Assembly (NCBI GenBank): GCA_013398275.1
Contig: VZSE01015197.1
Coordinates: forward strand, 1,174,911-1,238,910
DNA from: Promerops cafer
Lineage: Eukaryota; Chordata; Aves; Passeriformes; Nectariniidae
Reading direction: 5' to 3'
Length of the DNA: 64,000 bases
In this document: in pieces, positions 50,928 through 61,196 of the stretch
Position numbering within the stretch: the stretch's first letter is position 1
Layout: each line of letters opens with the position of its first letter
The notes under the pieces: model-generated
Seen by the model: only the letters and a program-made list of their open reading frames with translations
Told to the model about the DNA's origin: nothing
The model's database searches: none
Position numbers and translations under genes: made by a program

Positions 50928-53125
50928 CAAACTGTAATGTAACTCTGACCCCCTAAACATGCATGTAAATACAACCACTAACCCATTTTTCAGATCTAGT
51001 GTGACCACCCAAAAACACGCTTCTGTTTTACTTTGCCTAAGAGAACTTGCTACCCTGCTTTCTACTAAAGCAAGCAAAAGTCTTTTCATATGACATGTCC
51101 CATTCTTTCCCAATCACCCACCAAAACAATATGTGGATTGCAAGTCTGCTTCCTTTCTTCAAAGACTGTCTCAAAGAAAAAAGCATGGTAAGAAAAGCAC
51201 AGAAAATGGGTTCAGATGTGGAATCTGGTGTCATGACTGATCTCTGTATTGATAGAATTTTTAGAAGGAGAGAGATGGTGAAGAACATATCAGAAATCAA
51301 TCCAAAATCTCTTGAACACATTGTATAATTATGAAATATTTGGCTGTTTCTGTAAGAGTTGTCCAAAAAGAACTACACCACTTTACAAATACATTGCTTT
51401 ATATGTTTTGAGGTAAAAAAAATATTTGCAGAAGTCCAATTTAACCTGTTTCTGGAAAACAGCAGTCACAATATTTAGTGGGATAGAGTGGATAAACTTA
51501 GTGATACTGAATTAATCTCATGGTTCAACGTTCACTAGCATTCAAAAACATTAAATGCAGCATGCTGATTTTTACTGATACAAGAACTGCTTGAATATCT
51601 GTTCCTTCCTCTCTCCCTTTTTTCTTAACAAGAATTCCATACTGCTTTTCTTTGCAGAAATTGATTCACCTCTAGACAAGAAGCAATCTGCTTCTTTCTA
51701 CCATACCACCTCTCAGAATCAGCAGTTTTTGAACTGTTACCTCTTCTGAAAATACTCCTGTGCTCTTAATACAGCCTCTCACACAAGATTCCTCCTCTTC
51801 AAAAGTTCTTGAGGTCCTCTCACCAACAACTTAAAAAAAAAATTTTTTAAGAAATGGTTCTTATCTTTTCTCTTACTCTCTCAACCTAAAACCTAAACAG
51901 CAGCTCTCCTCTTCTACGCCCACCTTCTAGACTCAGTATTTCAAAATACCCTGGAAGGCGAGAAGAATCGCTTCACCCATGCAGAATCACACCAAGAGGC
52001 TTAAAGCGTTGGAAGAGTTTGGTAGAAAATCCAAGCTGGAGAGTGGCTTAGCTGCAATGCTAAGCCAAAGAAAATGACATGACTGAACTGGTAGAACACA
52101 CACACAAAAAAATAGTGCAGCAAGTTTCTGGCAGCAGTTTGTTTATTCTAGCCACATCTATTGGATCAAGCAGAGTAAGTCACTCATGAGTTTGTGAGAG
52201 ACTTCACTGTCTGTGCCATAGGGTGCAGTGGAAGCTGATGCCTGCCCTGCTGTTTCTCTCCATTTACTGTTTTTCCTTATTATATTGGAAATATTAATTG
52301 TGTGTTATGAAAAAGTTCCAAAGGTTGAAGAGAAATAATAGCAAATCCTTGATATTTCACTTTCTTTGAAATTAATGAAAACTCAACAACAGGCACTTAA
52401 TAATACAGGGTGAGGGCTTAAAAGGAATACAATGGAGTGTTTTCTGAATCATACTGTATTTCATTTTCTTCAATGTTTTCATTTTTTTTTCTCTAATAAA
52501 CAGCCACAACTATGCTGCCGTTGCTAGGACTAAAAATCATAAATTGAATTTGTTTCAAGAGCGAAAGAAGCATGGAAACTAAACTTCCTTCTTTTGGAGA
52601 AGAAATATTTTGCATAGGTAGGACTGATCATTTTGAAGGTTACTGTATCTTTTGCAACTATATGTTTTCATTTTGGTGTTAGAAGCACTGCACTTGGGAG
52701 TAAGAAGGAAATATTTCTATTGTGCCGCAATTAAGACATGCTTGGTTATATCTATATAGTCAGGATTCTGAAATATGAATGTTTAAAGTTGTCACAGGTG
52801 AGGGCTTTTTGTCCTGTTTCCTGTATTTTTATCACATTCTGCTCATTTTCATGGATTTTTGTGGTCAAGTATTCAAAGTAAAGCAGGTCATCATGGTTTT
52901 TCCCAAGCACATTCTCCACTTCTCAATTAACTATATCACAATTAAACATATTTTGGAGTTTTAAACTGTGCCACAGCACTGCCGAACACTCATGTATCAC
53001 CAGGAACAAGGGCAGAGCAATGAAGGCTTGACTAAATGCTGCAACAGAAGAAGGTCTGGGGTGGTGCAAGGATTAGGTCTCCAAATGCATTCTACAGAGA
53101 AGAAGCAAAACCAAGCCACCTTTAT

Positions 53126-53208
53126 TTCCTTTTTTTTCTTTTCTTATTTTTTCTTTTTTTTCTTTTTTTCTTTTTTTTCTTTTTTTTTCTTTTTTTTTCT
53201 TTTTTTTT
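53126..53208 (+). repeat. T-rich (T7-9 C)n polypyrimidine tract
   Basis: Runs of 6 to 9 T are separated by single C, nearly free of purines. Phe-rich frames across it are translations of the repeat. It lies upstream of the CR1 copy at 53584. Confidence 0.9.
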
Positions 53209-53583
53209 ATCAGAACAGAATATAGAGGTAAAACTGGAATTCAAATTCAACCCACAGTTTGAGAAATTTCAAGTGTCTATGTGTTGGGACATGTAGCTCC
53301 CATTATAAGCAAGGTGTGACAGCAAAACCCAGAGGGTTTCTCAGCTCTCCATGAGGAAACCCCTTACCTGAATAAGGTGGAGGCCAGGTTACAAATTTCT
53401 ACATTACAAATAGTACTGTGAGTGTGCTCTTTGCCTTTGTTGGGGGACAGGTCTCGTCCCCAAGGCCCTGCAGTACAATGTGCTGATGGGGAATTCTCCT
53501 TGTGCCTTCCTTGGGAGAATGCCCACCTCTTCCTGCAAACTCAGGCAGTCGCTCCCCTTCCAAAGCATCTCCTTCTTGTAAGT

Positions 53584-53952
53584 CATATGAGCAGCTGAAG
53601 GAGCTGGGGTTGTTTAGCCTGGACAAAAGGAGGATCAGAGGAGACCCTATCACTCTCTACAATCACCTGAAAAGGTTGTAGCCAGGTTGGTGTCTTTTCC
53701 CAGGCATCCAGTGACAGGACAAGAGACTCCCTCAGGCTTCAGGGGATGTTCTGGCTGGACATCAGGAAAAGGTGGTCAGGCATTGAAACAGTCTGCCCAG
53801 GCAGGTAGTGAAGTCACTGTCCCTGGAAGTGTTCAAGGAACAACAGGAATTATTTAGTTGACAAGGTGGTGCCCAGTCAAAGGTTGGGCTTGATGATCCT
53901 GGAGGTCTTTTCCAGTCTAAATAATTCCAAGATTCTATTCTATTCTGTGATT
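53584..53952 (+). mobile_element. CR1 LINE 3' fragment
   Basis: It starts in the CR1 block tgagcagctgaaggagctgg, passes through ttgtttagcctggacaaaag and ctgcccaggcaggtagtgaa, and ends in the family tail (ggaggtcttttccagtctaa, then ttctgtgattg). Orientation is +. Deletions and substitutions show it to be an old, inactive copy. It lies only about 235 bp from the CD226-like exon, in antisense relative to it. Confidence 0.9.
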
Positions 53953-54187
53953 GTTAATATCAAACCAGTTTCTCATAAACAGGTGTAAAGTCCTGCAATG
54001 AGATCAAACTTATTTTGGAGAAAACAAATTTATTGTTAACTTTGCTACCTTTTACATGCTGCTAATTGGAATGTGGTATTTAAATAAATCCTCGCTTGTT
54101 ACTGAAGAGTTGTTTTATTTGGATAAAAGTGCTAATGCTTCAGAAGGTCTTATTTTGAAAACATTTACCATTTTCTCCTTTACTTAC

Positions 54188-54520
54188 CAGCCACAGTAAA
54201 ACTCATCAAATAGTTTCTGTTTCTCCCAGTAGCTACATGGAAGTACATGGCAAAGTCAGAGGCTGTAATGTTTTGAAAGACAATCCTGGAGTTTTCCTGA
54301 TCAGAGTAATCCACTGGTGTACATTCTTTGAAATCTGAACCAAAGCTTTGCTTTCCTGATGAGTTGCACAGAATGACAATATCTACTCAATCTGCTTTAA
54401 TCCTTTCCCACATTGCTTGCTGCACTGAATCTCCCGTTTTATAAGGGCAAGTAAAAGCAACATTTCCTCCTGGCTGGGTAAACATGGGATTATTTTGTTT
54501 CTCAGACACTTCAAAAGTAT
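54188..54520 (-). pseudogene. CD226: CD226-like second Ig V-set exon, decayed
   Basis: CD226 (DNAM-1) is a lymphocyte receptor with two extracellular Ig domains that bind nectin-family ligands. This - strand exon is complete: acceptor tttttgacag before 54520, donor gtaagta after 54188, 333 bp, phase 1 at both ends as is usual for Ig exons. The translation keeps the V-set layout: QPGGNVAFTC (Cys at 54447-54449), AMWERI (core Trp at 54408-54410), VDIVILCN, a second internal Cys in KECTP, SRIVFQNITASDFAMY and LMSFTVAG. It matches human CD226 domain 2 as I recall it (W-E-x-I, V/I-D then C-N, and the M-x-x-T-V-A end). Two lesions: an in-frame TGA at 54387-54389, codon 44, and His (54237-54239) where the second disulfide Cys of the D-x-A-x-Y-x-C motif belongs. 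Synteny with DOK6 supports the name. No signal-peptide or first Ig exon was recognised to its right. Confidence 0.78.
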
Positions 54521-57500
54521 CTGTCAAAAACCACAAAAACCAGCAAAAACCTGCTTATGACTCATTCAAGAGAAGTTTAGTATCCACAATTCCAGAACAG
54601 CAAATGTCCATGAAACTGACTTAGAGCAGAATTATATTGAAATCATTTCAAATACTGAAAAATATAATTTATACCTATCTATGACTATATTTTTGTGCAC
54701 GTTTAGACAAAATAGTCTTTATGGAACTGTGAGTCTGTGATGACATTGCAGGAAGGCTATTTCTGTAAATTCTGAGTCCATGAATGTTCTATAGCAGTTT
54801 CAGAAAATATTCAGCAGCATAAATTATGGGGCCAATCTAATTAAACTTGGCGTAATCTTGTTCTTCTTTCACACTAGTTATAATAAGAAAATGGTTTGAT
54901 GTGACCCTCAGTACATGCTTTAGTAAATTATGTTAAAAGACATTCCAGCCTAAGAACTGCAATTCTTCCATTCACGAAACTCACACCACCTAAATTTAAA
55001 AAAATCCTTATCCATTCATACACTCTACTTGGGAAAAATCTCTATGATCTCTCTGCGTGTGGTATGAAAGAAGACTTCCAGACAAATTCAAGACTTCAAC
55101 CACATAGTAACCATAGATATATCTTAAATAATTTTGACCGAAAGCACTTTGATCTGAGTTATTGTTTTTAGTAATATAATTTACTGTTTACTACTTAAGA
55201 AAATAAATATTTAAAAGTCTGCAGTAGAAAGATTGTCATTTTTTCTGACATTCAGAGCCACTTGATTTCTAAAGTCAGCTTTGTAATGCCTGTATCCCAT
55301 AAGCTAGGATGAGCAATGTCATCTTGCTGAAGACTATAATGTTGGAAAAGATTAATGATCACACCGTTTTTCTTACACTGTAAAAGGATCAGTCTTTCAA
55401 GTTCTTCAATGAGATTATTTTAAATTAGATATTTTTAAGTAAAAAAAGTCACTACAATGTGTTTTTAATGTGTTTGTCTCTATCCGTGGCAACAACTGGA
55501 GGGAAAGTAGGGTACCTAGTAATGAGTGATTCCGTTCATGTTGACAGGATGGAGACTCCATTGTGGGAGTCTGTAACTTCAGAGAGTCTCTCTGTGAAAC
55601 AGAGAGTGAAAAAGTCTAGCCTGCAATTTTTTATCAATGGAATACAGCACAGAAAATTACATTCCCTCTGCCTTTGGAGACTGGAAATATGATTAAAACG
55701 TTGAAATGTAGAAAGACAAAAGGAACACTGTCTAATGAGTTTACCTAAAATAATTAATGAAGAACTTGAAGATCCATGTAGACTGCAATCAAGGAGACTG
55801 AAAGTTAATGACAGGCAAGGACAGAAGAGAGATAAATTCACTAAACCAAACAGAAGGTACAACACAGTGAAGCTAATTAACTCCTTACACAGCTTGCCAA
55901 AGACAGCTAAATTTCTATTACTGAAGTTGACTGCCAAGGCTGGATAATCATTTAAGTTATCATGCAAATTCCAGCAAGAATTTACTCGTGGAAGTCTAAG
56001 TATTATTCAAATTAGACTGAATGACTGCTATGATGGGACTCTACACTTACAAAATAGGTTCCTTGAAGTGCAGCCCCTCAAAATTCACTACATTAAATCA
56101 GGCAATTTTTTTCATATACCTTGCAGATACAGACCTGCAGATTCATTCAGATCTGCTAGGGAAGAGGGGTAAAATGAAAAAGTGATGGAAACCCATCCTC
56201 TCCCTGGAACACCATATTCTTAGAGGTCAGATCCTTTCCTCAGACCGCTAATTTCCATCAACCGCCTGCTTTACAATAAACCACATGTTCTTGCCAAAGA
56301 AGTCTTACCCTTCATTGTGCAGTCTTTGCTCTGGTTTTCCACTGTGAGCAAGCCCTACTGCTACCCACATTCTCCTCAGGAGCGTTGACATCTCCCCATC
56401 TTCTCCTGGGTACATCCTTGCTGTCCTAATTGTTTCAGTACAATGCCAGCCTGAACTCGAGGTGTTTCTGCTATGTAAACATGCTTAATAGGGAATTTTG
56501 TGTATGATGATGCTACCTCCCACCTTCCAGAGCATTTCCCCCTGACCCAAATGACAGGACCAGCCTTCTTCCCTGCTGCTTTGCCATATATTTCCTAGAA
56601 AATTGTGCATTACATATATGGTCAACTGGGAACAAAGAGATAAAACATTTCCACCAAACAAACGAAAATCCCTTCTATCTTAAAATTTATTAGTTAACTC
56701 CTGTGTTATATTTGCCAAACAATATATCCCAGTTGCTTGGTAATATATAATATTACAACATTGTAATATATTATAACAGGTACATTACAAAGCTAAGGTT
56801 GCCTTGAAAATTCAGTGAAGAATTTCCATGTAGAAATCTTGATATAACTGTATAATTTGCATGTATACATATAATAAATGTTATGTTAATAGTGAGAACA
56901 AGGTACAAACAGCCAAATTAAAATAGAAATAGTTTGGAGATCCTTGGCTGCTCTACATTCTATCATAACCATTTTCAAACACAGACATCATGCCTTTTTG
57001 TTTCTTTGTTTGCATATATATTTTATTTGAAAGTGTGCAGCAACATTAATGTATTCTCACTCTTGATGAATAATGTAAATATCTCCCCTTATTACAATAT
57101 GGTACCTTGAACAATTTATATGATTATATAAGGTACAAACAATGGCAAATCAGGCCTACGTAGTTCTAATTAAATCTTCTAAGTACACTAAAGTACCCCA
57201 GGCTTTTGTTTTAAGCAATTGTCCCATTTTATTTTGACAGCAGCATCAGCATAGTTCTTTCATCCTCCTTCTCCTCTGTTCAGTCACTTACTTTATTTAG
57301 CACCTTTCTAAACACAGTTTCTTTGCTTCCAGCCTGGTACGTGTGGGATGAAAACCTCCCGCTCCGAGAAACCCTTCTATGGGAAGAAAGCACACCCACA
57401 CACCTCACCCCTGCACACGCACAGCTCAAGGTGACACACCACGTGTGAACATTTCAGAAATGCTAAATAAAAATTTATCATTGCATCTGATAAAAATAAA

Positions 57501-58073
57501 CTCTGCCTTCCTGCTGCTCATGCCAGACACTGCCACTGCTGGCTGCTCTGCCCATGGTCACATCATCTTGCTTCCTGAACAGAAAGTAGGAGGAGGTGAC
57601 AGCACTCAGGATAGGTCCATAGGCCTCTCCTTTGTGAGAAAGTGCTCATATGCTTATTATCCTCCACCAAGCTCTTTTGGCAGCATGTTATCTCATCATA
57701 TTTTGCAGTTGTACCTATGTCTATCTGATATTAGGTATTTAAAGGAGAAAAAAAATCAAGGTTTCACGTTTTTTAAATGTATTATCTTTCAATATTTTTC
57801 TTGGAAAGCAAATATCAGGAATATAGAGGTATAGAAGAGTATTAAAGAACTCTCCAGGATTTTAAAAAACAAGCAACTAAATTAAAATTCTGCAGCAGGG
57901 AAATAGTTGAAGTTGAGAAAATCTTTTGAAGGAATAATAAAATAATGGTATAATTTCCCCCCATGCCCTCCCACCCTTGCTACAAGCACTTAGAAGTCAA
58001 AATAACTCTTGTGTGAAAGTTTGGTCCCCATTCATTGTTAGAGATTTTCAAACATGTCCACTTCATTTTTGTT
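54521..58073. other. No gene recognised; expected CD226 upstream region
   Basis: In a - strand CD226 gene the first Ig exon and signal exon would lie here or further right. I checked - strand donors by eye and saw no V-set pattern. A 143-codon - strand frame (55536-55967) and a 151-codon + strand frame (57379-57834) have no family resemblance and fit chance expectation. Confidence 0.45.
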
Positions 58074-58160
58074 TGGTTGGTTTGGGGTTTTGTGGGGTTT
58101 TTTTGTTTGTTTGTTTGGGGTTTTTTTTGTTTGTTTTTTTTTGTTTTGGGTTTTTTTTAT
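58074..58160 (+). repeat. G/T-only low-complexity tract
   Basis: The + strand is almost entirely T runs broken by G runs (tttggttggtttggggtttt style). Two tracts of opposite composition (A/C) occur at 43143 and 63015. Hydrophobic frames over it are compositional. Confidence 0.8.
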
Positions 58161-58768
58161 TCTTTTGGCCTCTGATAGTATTAGTTGATGCTGTTTCTTC
58201 AGAGATTCTTTCATTCCCTTAGAAAGTGATGCCCTCTATCAGAAATAACTAATGACTTTAGAAAACTTTTCAAAACTGCAAAGCTAACTCAGCTCTACAG
58301 CAGAGACAGGTTCCCAGGTCCCACTTGATTTGCTGAAGCTCCACACACAAACACAGTTTTCTTCCTCTGCTTGTAATAAGCAGTAACAAAAAAATAATTG
58401 CACACGAAAAGGAGGCATAAAATTTTAGGAAGACAAACTTTCTCTGGGCCTCTTCTTTTCACCAAGAAAATCAATTTTCAGAAGAGAAAATATTTTGAGT
58501 GACCCTTTCACCCTTCCAGAATAGACTAAATAAGGCATTGTATTTTGTTCCTAAACTAATGTCTTCTGTAGCACATATTACAAGATTTTGTTAAGTTTCT
58601 AAAAACAGAGGTTTGCCTCTTTTTTTCAGTTTTAATGAGTTACTGACACCAGTTCTACAATTATATGAGAAACTAGCACTACTGTTGTGTTTGAAGAATG
58701 CATTTTACTAATAGCAGGTGTTCAGATCATGAAAGTTAAAATGAAAGTATTTTTACTCCCATAACCTT

Positions 58769-58830
58769 AAAACATCCCTTTAAATTAAATTATATTGTGA
58801 AAACATCCCTTTACATTTAATTACATTGTG
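58769..58830 (+). repeat. 31-bp tandem duplication
   Basis: The 31-bp unit starting aaaacatccctttaaattaa is followed directly by a second copy with three base differences. It is a simple local duplication. Confidence 0.9.
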
Positions 58831-60541
58831 AAAAAGTTCATGAATCTTTGTGTACAAATTATTAATTCTGCATTATACACTAAACATTTAGCACACAATT
58901 ATAATTCCCCTGCCAATTCCAGTTTGTTTGTATATATTCTATTACTCTTTGTTTATTTTTTCCTGTTGTGAGCTGAACTTTAGTTGCCTAGAGTGCAAGG
59001 AAAGGGAGAAGTCAAAGAGAGGGAGGGAGAGAGAAAGAGTGCAGTTCTAATAAGAATGAGAAGATCATTCTCTCTTAGGTATAAAACGTCACGAACTTCC
59101 AGCAATGAGAATTTGGTTGCTGGGGAAGAAGCCATCTGTTAAAAGCATAAAATGCACTATGGCAAGATTTACCTGCAGAAGAGTCTTGAAGATCTGAAAG
59201 GTCAGATTTCCAGACTTTCATCCTCTCCAGGTATTTCATTGGTTCAGGATGAAGAGAATTTTACCAGCAACTGGAGTTCAATGAGCAGACAGCAGTTAAC
59301 ACAGGATGGTGTGCTCAGCCTTCACTTACTGCTGATGACCTGTGCTGTCTCACAGTGGAAAAAGAGAGAGAAATGCTGTGCTGAGACACTGCATGTCACA
59401 GCCTCTGTGTGTGTGTGTGTGTGTGTGTGTGCATTTGTGCCCAGCTACTCACACCTTCCACAAGGCTCTTTGGGGGTGTACAACAGGCAGAGCAGAGGAT
59501 ATCACGGTTGAAGCCACAGAGAAGAAAACAGGCAGGGGAGGGGGGAAGGGAAGAGGTGTGAAAAATCAGGCTGGATCCTAAGGATGACTATTGGAATCAA
59601 GTGTATTGGAAACTAGTGTTTCTCAAGAGTGAAAGCCACAGATGCTAAGGCAATGGATAGGGTACAAACCCAAAATGCCCAGCCCCTGAAGTCATATAAC
59701 ACCCAGGAGTGTAGCATGAGGATACACTATGGGGAATTTGCTGTCTTGCTTCTCAGATCCTTTGAATGGATTATTTTACGGGCTGGAAATATATTTGTGA
59801 AGAAGGAAATACCGTATTTGTTTCACAATAAATTTGTTATGCAGCTTGGTACCAGGTAAGAAAACAGAAGAAATCAATATATCATCAGTATTTTTTACAA
59901 AAAGTTTTCCTCACATTTATTTTTCTCCTTATTAAGTTATAAATTGTATTCCTGTCTACAGGCCAGCTGAAAGGAAGGTTCATCATTAGAAATATATGCA
60001 GCTGCAGAAGCTTTTGCAGATAGGAACATTTCGGACCTTAAGGAGTAATCACCTGTTAGTGATTTCCTTTAGAGTATTTGGAAGTTTAAATATCTGAATC
60101 TGTAATTCCTTTTATCCTCTGCTTTTCATCTGCCTCTGTTCATTCCATAAGTTAACTGTATTTTCCCAAATAAAATATTATTCCATCTGCCCTAGACAAA
60201 ACTATCTCCTTAATTGTGGATACTTTAAAGCTGTCACTGTAGACTTCCTATTTTCCCATGCAATTGTATCCTGTGATGATTTCCAAATTGCATTATGTCA
60301 AAATTCCATCCATCACATTTACAATGTGGGAAAAAAAACCCAAAGTTACAAAACTCTTGGATCTGGAATTAACTACTGAGTGTCACAGCAGTTATGTTGA
60401 TAATAGAGATAATACCATACTTTATTTAAATTGAATTTCCAAGTGGTGGCTGCAGTGGCATTAAATTATGGAAGAGTAGCTGACAAGATGAAGTATTTTT
60501 GGCTTATAGAGGTAGCAGAACACTTGCCCTCAAAAAAAATG
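58831..60541. other. No gene recognised
   Basis: This is AT-rich sequence with a purine-rich patch at 58990-59042 and the TG microsatellite at 59406. A + strand frame at 59152-59511 reads through that microsatellite and is not supported as a gene. Confidence 0.45.
59406..59431 (+). repeat. (TG)13 microsatellite
   Basis: This is a pure dinucleotide array of 13 units, likely polymorphic. Confidence 0.97.
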
Positions 60542-60542
60542 T

Positions 60543-61196
60543 TTAACCCATTCGATTCCACTTGTGCCCCCTTAGCATTTCCCTATTTGTGTAGGCATAA
60601 TTGGAATGGTCACTCTTGTGACCCGTATTCTTGTTTTCAGGGTGCTTCCTGTCCATATAATTGCATACCTTTTGCTTGTCAGCCCAGTCCACTTCCTCGC
60701 TCACATGTGGGTTGTCATCTCCCTTTCCTATTGCAGCTCCCCTCACCAGTCTCTTGTCAAGGGTGCTTTTCTCCTCTGTGCTCAGGTGGATCCTGTCTCT
60801 TTCTAGCATTTCTTGATCAATAAAAGAGCCCATGGTGATAAAAGGCAACTTGCTGTTGACGCCAAGTCCCGACGTATGGAATTGTTCTTCTCTTCCCAGG
60901 ACTTTTCCCTTCTTCAGCAGAATCAATAAGAGGACACCACCTTAGCTGCCTATGTCCTCCATCACCCTCTCTAGCAGCATGTAGTCAGGCCTGATGTGCT
61001 CCAGGTCTCTCCTGGGCTGATGTTTGGTGTACATGTGAAAAAGCAGCAGGGCAAGCCTTAGCAGTCTCACTGCAGCACCCTGAAGTCCACCCTGGCAGCA
61101 GGAAATCTCCCCAGACAGCAGGATGTGCCAGCAGATGAACAGACAGGACATGAAGGTCATCCCCAAACTGTCACAAAACAAATAAAGGTCAGGTAG
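60543..61196 (-). other. Unidentified segment open on the - strand with one stop
   Basis: Reading the - strand from about 61196 to 60543, one frame stays open for about 215 codons except for a single TAA at 60942-60944. The first part is hydrophobic (CLFICWHILL, then LLRLALLLF); the second is polar and charged (MERDRIHLSTEEKS-like, HPENKNTGHK). The segment is GC-richer than its surroundings. The + strand is also open for 130 codons over part of it. I do not recognise a family. It could be a broken retro-copy, part of an unnamed repeat, or chance aided by composition. Confidence 0.3.

Noticed and set aside
55536..55967. 143-codon - strand ORF considered as CD226 first Ig domain
   Set aside because: No V-set cysteine/tryptophan spacing, no D-x-x-x-Y-x-C motif and no suitable splice donor.
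57379..57834. 151-codon + strand ORF
   Set aside because: Low-complexity His/Thr start and no family resemblance; length is within chance expectation.
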